64,000 nucleotides of DNA from an uncultured Oscillibacter sp. (GCA_910583785.1 CAJTZK010000004.1:124001-188000); one strand, 5' to 3'. Positions 29,962 through 39,746 are shown, numbered from the stretch's first letter. Program-made: numbers and translations. The notes: generated by a model not told the origin, from the letters alone.

Positions 29962-32067
29962 TTAATAACGCCCCGTCCAGTCCGCCATCAGCAGCACCGG
30001 GAGGGTCCACAGCAGCAGGAATGCCTCCAGCGCCAGGGGATTCAAAAGCTCGTAGGCCCCCAGGCTGGTGAGATAAAAGGCCAGCAGGGTCCCCGCCCAG
30101 CTCCCCAGCAGGGAGATGGCCGCCGCCCGGCGGACGGCCTTGCAGAGCCGGAGGCTCCCGGCGACGGTTTCCGCGTAGGGCAGGAGCCCCTCCCGGAACA
30201 GCAGGGCCCGGGGGAGGTCCCGGTCCTTCTCCGCCTCGCTGAGGGCGATGCGCTCCGAGAGGCTGGGGTATTCCATGTGCACGCCCCGGCTGAATTTCCG
30301 CCGGATGAGGGCGGGGGTGATGTTGGGGTCCCGGGAGGCCAGGAGGGGCTGGATGCGGCTGCGCCGCATCATCTTTAGGGCGAAGTCCACGTTTTCCGCC
30401 GCGCTGTATTTCACGGCGAAGACCGCCGCCAGCTCCTTGTCCACCGCCAGGAAGACGCCCGTTTTCAGCGTCACATCCGGCGGCAGCTTCACGTTCATCC
30501 TCCGCATAAAGGAGGCGCCGCCCATCAGCACGGACTCGCCCTTCACGGTTCCAGACCAGCCACCCTCCTCGTAGAAGCTGAAGTCGTCCACCTTTTCATA
30601 GCGCCCCCCCTCGCTGCGGACCAGGCTGTTGAAAAGGCGCTCCAGTCCGCTCCCGGCGGCCCGGGCCATGGAGGCCGCCAGGGAGACGGCCCGCTCCTGG
30701 GTTTCACCATAGAGCTTCCGGCCGTTGAGCTGGACGGTGCCCGGGGGAAAGAGGTCCGCGTCGGTGACGATCATCCTCCTCTGGGCGCTGATCCTCTGGG
30801 CGCCGGACCAGCCCGCCACGGCGCAGCCAGTTTTTTGCAGGTGCTCCGACAGTTTGGACCAGGGGAGGGCCCAGCACAGGGGGAGGGAGAAGGTGGCCGC
30901 CGCCGGGAGGATGGCGGAGAGGTTCAGGAGGAAGTCCCCGCTCCGCTCCTGCCCTGCGGAGCTCAGGCCCGCGAAGACCAGGGACGCCGCCAGGAAGACC
31001 GGGAGCAGCGCCGTCTGCCAGAGGGTGGCCGCGTCGCTCCGGGCGGCGGTGGTGAAGAAGCCGGGGACGGACCCCCGCTGCTTGCAGGCCCCCTGGGGGG
31101 TGTTGGTGACAAGGTAAGGCGGGTCCTCGTCCAGGGAGGCGGCCCGGAGCATGTCGTAATTTCCCCTGCTCTCCCGGCGGACGCCCCACTGGGCGAACAC
31201 CAGGGCCAGGCAGCTGACGGAGGCGTATGGCATGGCCCCGCCGGGCTGCTTCCCCAGGAGCCGGGAGGCGCAGTCCAGCCCGGAGGCCAGGGCGGAGAGG
31301 GACACCAGCAGCTCGGCCACGCAGCGGCGGCGCAGCAGCATGCCGAAGCCCTTGAGGAACACGTGGCGGCACAGCAGGGCCGTCAGCCCCAGGCAGGCCA
31401 GCAGTACCGCGCACTGGAGCTCCCGGTCCCCGGACCAGTAGGGGACCTTGACCTGGTAGCGTTCCATCAGCAAAAACAGCGTGGGGGGCAGGGCCGTGAA
31501 CAGGGGCAGGAGCACCGTGTGCCTCCGGCGGATATAGAGCTGCCGGGCGTCGTGGGCCGCCTCCCAGAGGGTGGGCTCCGGGCCGATGGGCTCCGGTTCC
31601 GGCTCCGGCTCGGGTTCCGGCGGCGGGGGGAGGGACTCCGTCTCCTCCAGGGGCTTGCGGGAAAACAGGCCCCGCTTGGGGGGCAGGAGGGGCTCCTTGG
31701 CCTCCTCCATCACCGCGTCCACGGTGCTGCCCACCACGTCTTCCAGGGAGATGGGTTTGGGGTGGGGGATGTTCAGCCGGGCCACGTCCGCCTCCGCCGC
31801 CTTCTCCGCCTCCTGGAGGGGGTCCGGCCCAGGCTCCGGGGGAGGCTCCGGCGCGGGCCCGGGGGGAGGTGCTTCCGGCTCCGGCGGGGCCACGGGCACA
31901 GGAGGCGTCTCCGGCGGCGCGGGTCCCGGGGCGGGGGCCTCCGGGGGCTCTGTTTCCCGGAGCAGGTGGTGCTCCAGGCTGCCGCCGTACTCCGCCAGGA
32001 TTTCCTCCAGGGAGTAACCGTCCTCCGGGGCCGGGGCGTTCAGTTGGTTCTCGTCCTTCGGGGTCAT
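29962..32067 (-). CDS. P-type-ATPase-like membrane protein without catalytic motifs
   Basis: 701 residues. N terminus: SLEEILAEYG motif and a long Pro/Glu-rich disordered stretch (about 35-170). Then about seven to eight membrane helices, with an actuator-less soluble region and a nucleotide-domain-like part (GGWSGTVKGESVLMGGASF). The position of the catalytic DKTGT is occupied by DADLFPPGT, and no GDGxND hinge motif is present before the last two helices. The order of helices and soluble parts is that of a P-type ATPase, but it cannot form the aspartyl phosphate as written. Probably a pseudo-ATPase; role unknown. Confidence 0.7.
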   Translation of the reverse strand: MTPKDENQLNAPAPEDGYSLEEILAEYGGSLEHHLLRETEPPEAPAPGPAPPETPPVPVAPPEPEAPPPGPAPEPPPEPGPDPLQEAEKAAEADVARLNIPHPKPISLEDVVGSTVDAVMEEAKEPLLPPKRGLFSRKPLEETESLPPPPEPEPEPEPEPIGPEPTLWEAAHDARQLYIRRRHTVLLPLFTALPPTLFLLMERYQVKVPYWSGDRELQCAVLLACLGLTALLCRHVFLKGFGMLLRRRCVAELLVSLSALASGLDCASRLLGKQPGGAMPYASVSCLALVFAQWGVRRESRGNYDMLRAASLDEDPPYLVTNTPQGACKQRGSVPGFFTTAARSDAATLWQTALLPVFLAASLVFAGLSSAGQERSGDFLLNLSAILPAAATFSLPLCWALPWSKLSEHLQKTGCAVAGWSGAQRISAQRRMIVTDADLFPPGTVQLNGRKLYGETQERAVSLAASMARAAGSGLERLFNSLVRSEGGRYEKVDDFSFYEEGGWSGTVKGESVLMGGASFMRRMNVKLPPDVTLKTGVFLAVDKELAAVFAVKYSAAENVDFALKMMRRSRIQPLLASRDPNITPALIRRKFSRGVHMEYPSLSERIALSEAEKDRDLPRALLFREGLLPYAETVAGSLRLCKAVRRAAAISLLGSWAGTLLAFYLTSLGAYELLNPLALEAFLLLWTLPVLLMADWTGRY

Positions 32068-32100
32068 GGAATACTCTCCTTTGGAAGGGAATAAGGGTGG

Positions 32101-32862
32101 TTAAAGGCGCTGCCGCACGGCCTCGTAAAGCAGGATGGCCGCAGCGGCGGAGGCGTTCAGGGAATTCAGCTTCCCCCGCATGGGGATGCTGACCAGGAAG
32201 TCGCAGCTCTCCGCCACCAGGCGGCCCATGCCGTCCCCCTCGCTGCCGATTACAATGGCGGCGGGGCCCTTGAGGTCCGCGTCATAGAGGGCGGTGGTTC
32301 CGTCCGCCGCTGTGCCGAAGACCCAGACGCCCCGGTCCTTCAGCTCCTTGAGCAGGGCCGGGAGGTTGGGTACCCGGGCCACGGGCACATGGGCCACGGC
32401 CCCGGCGGAGGTCTTGGCCACCACCGCCGTCAGCCCGGCGCTGCGGCGCTTGGGGATGATGACCCCGTGGGCCCCGGCGCACTCCGCCGTGCGGATGACG
32501 GCCCCCAGGTTGTGGGGGTCGCTGAGCTCGTCGCAGACCACCAGCAGGGGGGCCTCCCCCCGGGTCTCCGCCGAGCGGAGAATGTCCTCCACCGTGGCGT
32601 ATTCCCGGACGGAACTGAGGGCGATGACGCCCTGGTGGGCGTGGGTGCGGCTCATGGCGTCCAGCTTCCTCCGGTCCGCTTCCACCACCACGGCCCCGGC
32701 GGAGCGGGCCTTGGAGGCGATGTGGCCCAGGGTCTTGTCCGTCTCGCCCTTTTGCAGGTAGATTTTATCAATGGCCGTCCCGGCCCGCAGGGCCTCGATG
32801 ACGGCGTTCCGCCCCTCGATGATGCCGTCGGCCTCGGGGGCGGGGGTTCTGCGGTCTTCCAT
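32101..32862 (-). CDS. rlmB: TrmH-family rRNA 2'-O-methyltransferase (RlmB type)
   Basis: 253 residues. N-terminal substrate-binding domain starting at IEGRNAVIEALRAG, then the SPOUT knot with SDPHNLGAVIRTAE (motif 1), VIGSEGDGMGRL (motif 2) and IPMRGKLNSLNASAAAAI (motif 3). RlmB methylates G2251 of 23S rRNA; in Firmicutes the same family is also called TrmH-like YacO. ATG with GGAAGGAA upstream; a 72-codon extension is rejected. Divergent from ftsH. Confidence 0.92.
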   Translation of the reverse strand: MEDRRTPAPEADGIIEGRNAVIEALRAGTAIDKIYLQKGETDKTLGHIASKARSAGAVVVEADRRKLDAMSRTHAHQGVIALSSVREYATVEDILRSAETRGEAPLLVVCDELSDPHNLGAVIRTAECAGAHGVIIPKRRSAGLTAVVAKTSAGAVAHVPVARVPNLPALLKELKDRGVWVFGTAADGTTALYDADLKGPAAIVIGSEGDGMGRLVAESCDFLVSIPMRGKLNSLNASAAAAILLYEAVRQRL

Positions 32863-32978
32863 AGAGTTCCTTCCCGGCCAGGGGGGCCCGGCCTGAAAAT
32901 TTTGTCGATACGCTCCTAGTATACCATAGGCTGGGAGGATAATAAAGCGGGAATTTACAGAAACTTCATGAAACCGCC

Positions 32979-33007
32979 TTGTGACTTTCCAGGTTCTGTG
33001 ATATACT
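32979..33007 (+). promoter_or_regulatory. promoter of ftsH
   Basis: TTGTGA, 17-nt spacer, TATACT, about 70 nt before the ATG. Confidence 0.6.
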
Positions 33008-33080
33008 GCCATATAATTTCGCCGGGTCTTACCGTTTGATTGATACCGTGCGCTTTCCCCTGAAAGGAGCAATTGCATAC

Positions 33081-35237
33081 ATGGACCAAAACAACAACAA
33101 GAAAAAGCCGGACCAGAATAAAAACAGCAACTGGCGGGGCTTTATCCACCTGATCTGCTGGGCGGTGCTGCTGGCGGCCCTGGTGAGCTACGCCACCACT
33201 TACATGACCAGCATGGGCCACCAGGCAAGCTCCGTGGAGCTGGAGTACAGCGAGTTCCTGGACATGCTGGACTTCGGCAAGGTGGCCGGGGTGGACTTCG
33301 ACAACAGCGAATCCATCCTCATCATCACCCCGGTGGATGGCTACGTCTACACCAACAGCGAGGGGATGGAATACACCAAATCCACCCAGGAAGACGGAAC
33401 TGCCGTTTACACCCACGTGGACGGGGAGGGCCGGGAGATGAAGCTGTCCCTGGAGCTTTTCACCGTCCAGCTCCAGTCCTACGACGCCATTGTGGAGCAC
33501 ATCCGCTCCCTGGGCGGGGAGAGGGTCCGCATCAACCAGGACTACCAGCCCCCCATGAGCCCCATCCTGCTGTTCCTGGTGAACCTGGCCCCCTTCTTCA
33601 TCATCATCCTGGTGATGAGCCTGGTCATGAGCTGGATGGCGAAAAAGGGCATGGGCGGCATCGGGGGCATCGGCGGCGTGGGCAAGTCCAACGCCAAGGT
33701 CTATATGGAAAAGTCCACTGGCGTCACCTTCCGGGACGTGGCGGGCCAGGACGAGGCCAAGGAGTCCCTGACGGAGATCATTGACTTCCTCCACAACCCG
33801 GGGAAGTACACGGAGATCGGCGCGAAGCTCCCCAAGGGCGCCCTGCTGGTGGGCCCCCCGGGCACGGGAAAGACGCTGCTGGCCAAGGCCGTGGCCGGGG
33901 AGGCGGGGGTTCCCTTCTTCTCCATCTCCGGCTCCGACTTTGTGGAGATGTTCGTGGGCGTGGGCGCCTCCCGGGTCCGGGACCTCTTTAAGGAGGCGTC
34001 CAAGGTCGCCCCCTGTATTGTTTTCATCGACGAGATTGACACCATCGGCAAATCCCGGGACAACCGCATGGGCGGCAACGACGAGCGGGAGCAGACCTTA
34101 AACCAGCTCTTGGCGGAGATGGACGGCTTCGACCCCACCAAGGGCGTCATCCTCCTGGCGGCCACCAACCGCCCGGAGGTCCTGGACCAGGCCCTGCTCC
34201 GCCCGGGACGCTTCGACCGGAGGATTACCATCGACCGGCCCAACCTGGCGGGGCGCATTTCCACGCTGGAGGTCCACACCCGGAACATCAAGCTGGGCGA
34301 GGACGTGGACCTGAAAAAGGTGGCCCTGGCCACGGCGGGCTGCGTGGGCGCGGATTTGGCCAACCTGGTGAACGAGGCGGCCCTCCGGGCCGTGCGGAAG
34401 GGCCGGAAGCTGGTGAGCCAGGAGGACATGCTGGCCGCCTTCGAGCTGGTCATCGCCGGAACGGAGAAAAAGGGCAGCGTCCTGACGGAGTTTGAGAAGA
34501 AACTGGTGGCCTACCACGAGGTGGGACACGCCATGGTGGCCTACAAGCAGAAGAACACGGAGCCCGTGCAGAAAATCACCATCGTCCCCCATACCCAGGG
34601 CTCCCTGGGCTACACCCTGCTGATGCCCGAGGAGGACAAGACGGAGCTCCGGACCAAGGAGGAGCTCATGGCGAAAATCACCGTTTCCATGGGCGGCCGG
34701 GCCGCCGAGGAGGTGGTGATGGACACCATGACCAACGGGGCTTCCCAGGACATCCAGGATGCCACGAATGTAGCAAGGAACATGGTGGCCATGTTCGGCA
34801 TGAGCGAGGAATTCGGCATGATGGCCCTGGCCTCCCGGAGGAACCAGTACCTGGAGGGGGGCTACGGCATGGACTGCGCCCAGGACACCGCCGCCCGGAT
34901 GGACAAGGCCGTGAAGGTCCTGCTGGACGAGGCGTACAAGACCGCCGTGGAAGTCATCCGGGAGAACCGGGAGGACATGGACAAGGTGGTGGCGTACCTT
35001 CTGGAGAAGGAAACCATCACGGGCGCGGAAATGGTGGCCATCATTGAGGGCCGGGACCCGGCCCTGGTGGAGAGCCCCTACGCCTCCACCCGTCCGGCAG
35101 AGATTGAGGCCCCGGCCCGGAAGGTCCACATGATCTCCGAGAAAATCCTGGCCCCGGAAGCGGAGGAGCAGTCCCCCGGAGAGGAAGCGACGGAGGAAGC
35201 GTCCCCGTCCGGAGAGGCAGGCGGGGAAGAAACCTGA
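33081..35237 (+). CDS. ftsH: ATP-dependent zinc metalloprotease FtsH
   Basis: 718 residues. Two membrane helices (about 20-40 and 170-190) flank a small extracytoplasmic domain. AAA domain with Walker A GPPGTGKT, Walker B FIDEID and the SRH region; M41 protease domain with HEVGH. It degrades membrane and regulatory proteins. A Gly-rich linker (GMGGIGGIGGVGK) joins membrane and AAA parts and the tail is acidic. Start ATG fits AAAGGAGC 11 bases upstream; an in-frame ATG 15 codons earlier has no such site. Confidence 0.96.
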   Translation: MDQNNNKKKPDQNKNSNWRGFIHLICWAVLLAALVSYATTYMTSMGHQASSVELEYSEFLDMLDFGKVAGVDFDNSESILIITPVDGYVYTNSEGMEYTKSTQEDGTAVYTHVDGEGREMKLSLELFTVQLQSYDAIVEHIRSLGGERVRINQDYQPPMSPILLFLVNLAPFFIIILVMSLVMSWMAKKGMGGIGGIGGVGKSNAKVYMEKSTGVTFRDVAGQDEAKESLTEIIDFLHNPGKYTEIGAKLPKGALLVGPPGTGKTLLAKAVAGEAGVPFFSISGSDFVEMFVGVGASRVRDLFKEASKVAPCIVFIDEIDTIGKSRDNRMGGNDEREQTLNQLLAEMDGFDPTKGVILLAATNRPEVLDQALLRPGRFDRRITIDRPNLAGRISTLEVHTRNIKLGEDVDLKKVALATAGCVGADLANLVNEAALRAVRKGRKLVSQEDMLAAFELVIAGTEKKGSVLTEFEKKLVAYHEVGHAMVAYKQKNTEPVQKITIVPHTQGSLGYTLLMPEEDKTELRTKEELMAKITVSMGGRAAEEVVMDTMTNGASQDIQDATNVARNMVAMFGMSEEFGMMALASRRNQYLEGGYGMDCAQDTAARMDKAVKVLLDEAYKTAVEVIRENREDMDKVVAYLLEKETITGAEMVAIIEGRDPALVESPYASTRPAEIEAPARKVHMISEKILAPEAEEQSPGEEATEEASPSGEAGGEET

Positions 35238-35248
35238 ATTTCCTAAAG

Positions 35249-35273
35249 AGGCGCGCCGGGAAGGCGCGCCTTT
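35249..35273 (+). terminator. terminator of ftsH
   Basis: AGGCGCGCC (35249-35257) pairs with 35263-35271 across GGGAA, followed by a short T-run. It lies 12 bp after the ftsH stop; the next gene starts 55 bp further, so some read-through is possible. Confidence 0.65.
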
Positions 35274-35327
35274 CCCCAAGGACCAACATCCAAGATGAAG
35301 ACTAGGAAACAGAGAGGAGCGCGCAAC

Positions 35328-35846
35328 ATGATCCGCAAAGCCAACGCCGCCGACCTCCCCGGAATCGGGGAGATTTACGAGGCGATTTTCGACCAGGAGG
35401 CCCAGGGCCCCGTCTACACCAACTGGCTCCGGGGGACCTATCCCACCGTGGACAGCGCCCGGCAGGTGCTGGAGGCCGGGACCCTCTATGTGGGAGAGGA
35501 GGACGGCGTCCTATGGGGCGTGGTGAACCTCAACGGCGTCCAGCTGCCGGAGTACGGCAAAATCCCCTGGACCATTCCCGCGGAACAGGAGGAGGTGGGG
35601 GTGATCCACACCCTCTGCATCCACCCGGCCCAGTCCGGGAAGGGCCTCGCCAAGCGCATGGTGGCCTTTTGCGAGGAGACCGCCCGGGCCCAGGGCAAGA
35701 CGGTCATCCGCCTGGACACCTGGGAGGGAAACGCCCCCACCAACCACCTGTATCCCTCCATCGGGTACGGCTTTGCCGGGAGCACGGAGTTTTTCTTCCA
35801 GGGGTACATCCACGAGATTTTGAACTGTTACGAGAAAAAGCTGTAA
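35328..35846 (+). CDS. GNAT family N-acetyltransferase
   Basis: 172 residues. The acetyl-CoA loop is HTLCIHPAQSGKGLAKRMV (about 98-116), the hallmark Q/RxxGxG/A pattern being QSGKGLA. Substrate unknown. ATG preceded by GAGAGGAGC. Followed by the composite terminator/promoter at 35853-35894. Confidence 0.88.
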   Translation: MIRKANAADLPGIGEIYEAIFDQEAQGPVYTNWLRGTYPTVDSARQVLEAGTLYVGEEDGVLWGVVNLNGVQLPEYGKIPWTIPAEQEEVGVIHTLCIHPAQSGKGLAKRMVAFCEETARAQGKTVIRLDTWEGNAPTNHLYPSIGYGFAGSTEFFFQGYIHEILNCYEKKL

Positions 35847-35852
35847 ATCCGG

Positions 35853-35894
35853 CGTCCTCCGGTTCTTGACAACCGGGGGGCGTTTTTTTACAAT
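35853..35894 (+). promoter_or_regulatory. terminator with the malQ promoter built into it
   Basis: A 12-bp stem (35853-35864 and 35871-35882, two G-U pairs) with a 6-nt loop runs into seven Ts. The loop and stem hold TTGACA (35866-35871), and 17 bp later comes TACAAT (35889-35894). So one 42-bp stretch ends the GNAT transcript and starts malQ. Confidence 0.75.
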
Positions 35895-35929
35895 GAGGGG
35901 GTACACTACTCATCATGGAGGTTTTCAAT

Positions 35930-37459
35930 ATGAAACGTTCCGCAGGCATCCTCCTGCCCATCTTCTCCCTCCCCTCGGAATATGGCATTGGCTCCCTGGG
36001 GACGGAGGCCCGGGCCTTTGCCAACTTCCTCCAGGACGCGGGCCAGTCCTGGTGGCAGATTCTCCCCGTGGGCCCCGCCGGGGCCGGGGACTCCCCCTAC
36101 GCCAGCGAGTCCACCTTCGCCGGGAATCCCCTGTTCATCGACTTGGACCTGCTGGCCAAGGAGGGGCTCCTGACCGGGGAGGAACTGGCCTCCGCCCGGG
36201 TTTCCGCCGGGGACAAGATTGACTACGGCGCGCTGAAGAAGAGCCGGGAGCCCCTGCTGCGGGCGGCCTTTTCCCGGGTCAGCGGCGAGGCGGCGGAGGC
36301 CGTCCGCGCCTTTGCCGAGGAGCGCCCCTGGGTCCGGGAGTACGCCCTGTACCGGGCCGCGAAACGCCGCTTCGGGAATGCGCCCTGGTTTGAATGGCCC
36401 GACGAGGGCCTCCGCCGCCACGAAGCGGAGGCCGTGGAGCGCTGGCGGGTGGAGCTGGCGGAGGAGGTGGCCTTTGAGACCTGCGTGCAGCGCTGGTTCT
36501 TCACCCAGTGGGCGGCGCTGAAAACCTATGTCAACGGCCTGGGCCTGGGCCTCATCGGCGACCTGCCCATTTATGTCTCCCTGGACTCCGCCGACGTGTG
36601 GAGCGAGCGGAAGGAGTTCCTCCTGGACGAAGAGGGGAGGCCCTCCAAAGTGGCGGGGGTGCCCCCGGATTACTTCTCCGAGGATGGCCAGCTCTGGGGC
36701 AATCCCCTCTACGACTGGGCGGCCATGAAGCAAAACGGCTTTGGCTGGTGGATCCGCCGGGTGGAGGGAGCTTCCAAACTCTTCGACGTTATCCGTATCG
36801 ACCACTTCCGGGGCCTGGAGAGTTACTGGGCCGTCCCGGCGGAGTCTGAAACCGCCCGGGTGGGAACCTGGGAGAAGGGCCCCGGCATGGACCTGCTTCG
36901 GGTGCTGACCTCCTGGTTCCAGGGAATTGCCTTCATTGCCGAGGATTTAGGCATCCTCACCGACGGGGTCCACCGCCTCCGGGAGGAGTCCGGCCTGCCG
37001 GGAATGAAGGTGCTGGAATTTGCCTTCTCCGATCCCTCCAATGCCTACCTGCCCCACAACTACCAGCCGAACTGCGTCTGCTACACCGGGACCCACGACA
37101 ACGACACCGCCGCCGGATGGTACGCCTCCGCCCCCAAGCGGGAGCGGGCCTTCGCCGAGAAGTACCTGGGGGCCTCCGGGGCGGAGGAGGTCCGCCTGGC
37201 CCTGCTCCGGGCGGGCCTGGGCAGCGTGGCGGAGCTGTTTGTGGCCCAGATGCAGGACTACCTGGGCCTTGGCAGCGAAAGCCGGGTCAATGTCCCCGGT
37301 GTGGGTTCGGGCAACTGGCGCTGGCGGCTCCTTCCCGGCCAGGCCGCGCCGGAGCTGGCGGAGGAAATCCGTTCCATGACCTCCTTCTATGGCCGCTGCC
37401 CCTGGATTCCGGAGCCCGGGGAAACGGCGGCTGGCGTAACAGACAAGGATGAAGAGTGA
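35930..37459 (+). CDS. malQ: 4-alpha-glucanotransferase
   Basis: 509 residues, GH77 family. Opens with RSAGILLPIFSLPSEYGIGSLG, the usual start of this enzyme; the nucleophile Asp is in VIRIDHFRG, the acid/base Glu in FIAEDLG and the third carboxylate in THDNDT. It disproportionates maltodextrins and glycogen-derived glucans. GGAGG at 35916-35920 makes the ATG at 35930 the better start than one five codons upstream. Functionally it could act on glucans made by the amylosucrase encoded at 57962. Confidence 0.95.
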   Translation: MKRSAGILLPIFSLPSEYGIGSLGTEARAFANFLQDAGQSWWQILPVGPAGAGDSPYASESTFAGNPLFIDLDLLAKEGLLTGEELASARVSAGDKIDYGALKKSREPLLRAAFSRVSGEAAEAVRAFAEERPWVREYALYRAAKRRFGNAPWFEWPDEGLRRHEAEAVERWRVELAEEVAFETCVQRWFFTQWAALKTYVNGLGLGLIGDLPIYVSLDSADVWSERKEFLLDEEGRPSKVAGVPPDYFSEDGQLWGNPLYDWAAMKQNGFGWWIRRVEGASKLFDVIRIDHFRGLESYWAVPAESETARVGTWEKGPGMDLLRVLTSWFQGIAFIAEDLGILTDGVHRLREESGLPGMKVLEFAFSDPSNAYLPHNYQPNCVCYTGTHDNDTAAGWYASAPKRERAFAEKYLGASGAEEVRLALLRAGLGSVAELFVAQMQDYLGLGSESRVNVPGVGSGNWRWRLLPGQAAPELAEEIRSMTSFYGRCPWIPEPGETAAGVTDKDEE

Positions 37460-37606
37460 TTTTGGTTAAACTGCCAAAAGTTTCCGTAAAATTTGCGTTT
37501 TGGTGATTCCGCCGATTCCCCGTCCCCGCCTTTCACATATATAATGGAGCCGTCACATAAGATGGAGCGTCCGCCCTGGCGCGGACACGGAAGTGAGGAA
37601 CGCTGC

Positions 37607-39352
37607 ATGGATATTTTTTCCCTGTTTACCCTCTGCGGAGGCCTGGCCTTCTTCCTCTACGGCATGACCACCATGTCCAAGAGCCTGGAGAAGATGGCTG
37701 GCGGCCGGCTGGAGCGGCTGCTGAAGCGCATGACCTCCAATCCCATGAAGGGCCTTCTCCTGGGCGCGGGCATCACCATTGCCGTCCAGTCCTCCTCGGC
37801 GGTGACGGTGATGCTGGTGGGCCTGGTGAACTCCGGCGTCATGGAGCTGGGCCAGACCATCGGCGTCATCATGGGGTCCAACGTGGGCACCACGCTGACG
37901 GCCTGGATTCTCTCCCTCACCGGAATTGAGAGCGAGAGCGTCCTTTTGAACCTTTTGAAGCCGGAGAACTTCTCCCCCCTCTTTGCCCTGGCGGGCATCC
38001 TGCTGATCATGGGGTCCAAGCGCCAGCGGCGGCGGGACATTGGGCGCATCCTCATTGGCTTCGCCATTTTGATGTCCGGCATGGAGATGATGAAGAACTC
38101 CGTCAGTCCCCTGGCGGATATGCCGGGCTTCTCGGATTTGCTGACGGCCTTCCGCAACCCCCTGCTGGGCGTGGCCGTGGGCGCGGCCTTCACCGGGGTG
38201 ATCCAGTCCTCGGCGGCCTCCGTGGGCATTTTACAGGCCCTGGCCCTCACCGGGTCCATTACCTACGGCGTGGCCATTCCCATCATCATGGGCCAGAACA
38301 TCGGCACCTGCGTCACGGCGCTGATCTCCTCCATCGGGGTCTCCCGGGGGGCCAAGCGGGTGTCCGTCATCCATATTGCCTTCAATATCATCGGCACGGC
38401 CCTCGGCCTCATCGTCTTTTGCGGCGGGGACCTGCTCTTCCACTTCCCCTTCATGGATTCCGCCGTGGGGGCCGTGGGTGTGGCGCTGTGCCACACGGTG
38501 TTCAACGTCTGCACCACCGCCCTGCTGCTGCCCTTCTCCCGCCAGCTGGAATGGCTGGCCCGGGCGGCTGTCAAAGAAGAGGACAAGACCCCCCAGTTTG
38601 CCTTCCTGGACCCCCTGCTGCTCCGGACCCCCGGCGCGGCGGTCAGCGAGTGCGCCGCCATGACCTGTGAGATGGGCGCCCTGGCCCGGAAGAGCCTGCT
38701 GGCCTCCCTGGGGCAGCTTTCCAAGTATAACGGGAATCTGGAAGCGGAGCTTCTGGAAAACGAGGACAAGCTGGACGTCTACGAGGACCGCCTCAGCGGC
38801 TACCTGGTGCAGATTTCCCAGCACGGCCTTTCCATGGAGGACATCCACACGGTCTCCCGGCTGCTCCACGCCATCGGGGACTTTGAGCGCATTGGGGACC
38901 ACGCCCTGAACATCCAGGAGTCCGCCCGGGAGCTCCACGAGAAGGGCCTCAGCTTCTCTGGCGCGGCGGAAGCGGAGCTCCAGGTGCTGGAGCGGGCCCT
39001 GGAGGATATTCTGACCGCCTCGGTGGACTGCTTCCAGGCGGACGACCCCGCCGCCGCCAAGCTGGTGGAGCCCCTGGAGGAGACCATTGACCGTCTCACC
39101 GACGAAATCCGGGCCCGGCACATCCACCGGCTCCAAAGCGGGGAGTGCACTATACAGCTGGGGTTCATCTTAAACGACCTGCTGACAAACCTGGAGCGGG
39201 TATCCGACCACTGTTCCAACATCGCCGTCTGCGTCATCGAGGAGCGGGAGGACCACGGGGAACAGCGCCATGCCTATCTCCAAGACTTTAAGGCCGCCGG
39301 GGAGTTTGCCGAGAGCCTGGACAAGGATCTGGAGAAGTACAGGCTGCCTTGA
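37607..39352 (+). CDS. Na/Pi cotransporter family protein with PhoU-like domain
   Basis: 581 residues. Eight or so membrane helices contain the twin inverted-repeat signatures QSSSAV (about 55) and QSSAAS (about 200) of type II Na+/phosphate cotransporters. From about residue 350 a PhoU-like helical bundle follows (with LLHAIGDFERIGDHALNI and NLERVSDHCSNIA). Likely imports phosphate with Na+. A TATAAT at about 37540 suggests a promoter; ATG with GTGAGGAA upstream. Confidence 0.92.
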   Translation: MDIFSLFTLCGGLAFFLYGMTTMSKSLEKMAGGRLERLLKRMTSNPMKGLLLGAGITIAVQSSSAVTVMLVGLVNSGVMELGQTIGVIMGSNVGTTLTAWILSLTGIESESVLLNLLKPENFSPLFALAGILLIMGSKRQRRRDIGRILIGFAILMSGMEMMKNSVSPLADMPGFSDLLTAFRNPLLGVAVGAAFTGVIQSSAASVGILQALALTGSITYGVAIPIIMGQNIGTCVTALISSIGVSRGAKRVSVIHIAFNIIGTALGLIVFCGGDLLFHFPFMDSAVGAVGVALCHTVFNVCTTALLLPFSRQLEWLARAAVKEEDKTPQFAFLDPLLLRTPGAAVSECAAMTCEMGALARKSLLASLGQLSKYNGNLEAELLENEDKLDVYEDRLSGYLVQISQHGLSMEDIHTVSRLLHAIGDFERIGDHALNIQESARELHEKGLSFSGAAEAELQVLERALEDILTASVDCFQADDPAAAKLVEPLEETIDRLTDEIRARHIHRLQSGECTIQLGFILNDLLTNLERVSDHCSNIAVCVIEEREDHGEQRHAYLQDFKAAGEFAESLDKDLEKYRLP

Positions 39353-39375
39353 CCCTCTGAAATCAGGAGGTAACG

Positions 39376-39744
39376 ATGGAGACGCTTACGGAATTTCAGT
39401 GGATGGAACGCTATATAAGGGACCCGGAGGGGGCCCGCTTTCACTGGGAGATACGGGACAGCCGCCTGCCCCGGGGCTCGGACATCCTGCTGGGAAGGGA
39501 CGGGGTTCTGGAGGCAATCCCCTATGCCCCGGAGCGCATGGACCGGGACACTACGCTGAAAGCGGTCCTGGACCCGGACTGGCAGCTGCGGTGTTTTGCG
39601 TGCTCCCTGGCGGACGATACCGTGGGCTTCTGCCTCCTCTCCACGGCGGAGTGGAGAACGCTGGAAGAGTTCTTCGGTTCCCAGGCCATGGCCCGGCAGT
39701 TCCAGCCCATCGGACCCGGAAGCTGCATATTTGGATTTGGATGA
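39376..39744 (+). CDS. hypothetical protein
   Basis: 122 residues, acidic, soluble, without a motif I recognise. ATG preceded by CAGGAGGT. It follows the Na/Pi cotransporter gene by 23 bp and shares its terminator, so the two are probably co-transcribed. Confidence 0.75.
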   Translation: METLTEFQWMERYIRDPEGARFHWEIRDSRLPRGSDILLGRDGVLEAIPYAPERMDRDTTLKAVLDPDWQLRCFACSLADDTVGFCLLSTAEWRTLEEFFGSQAMARQFQPIGPGSCIFGFG

Positions 39745-39746
39745 GG

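Noticed and set aside
34098..35279. 393-codon minus-strand frame over ftsH
   Set aside because: Antisense shadow of a well-conserved gene with low-complexity His/Gly/Leu composition.
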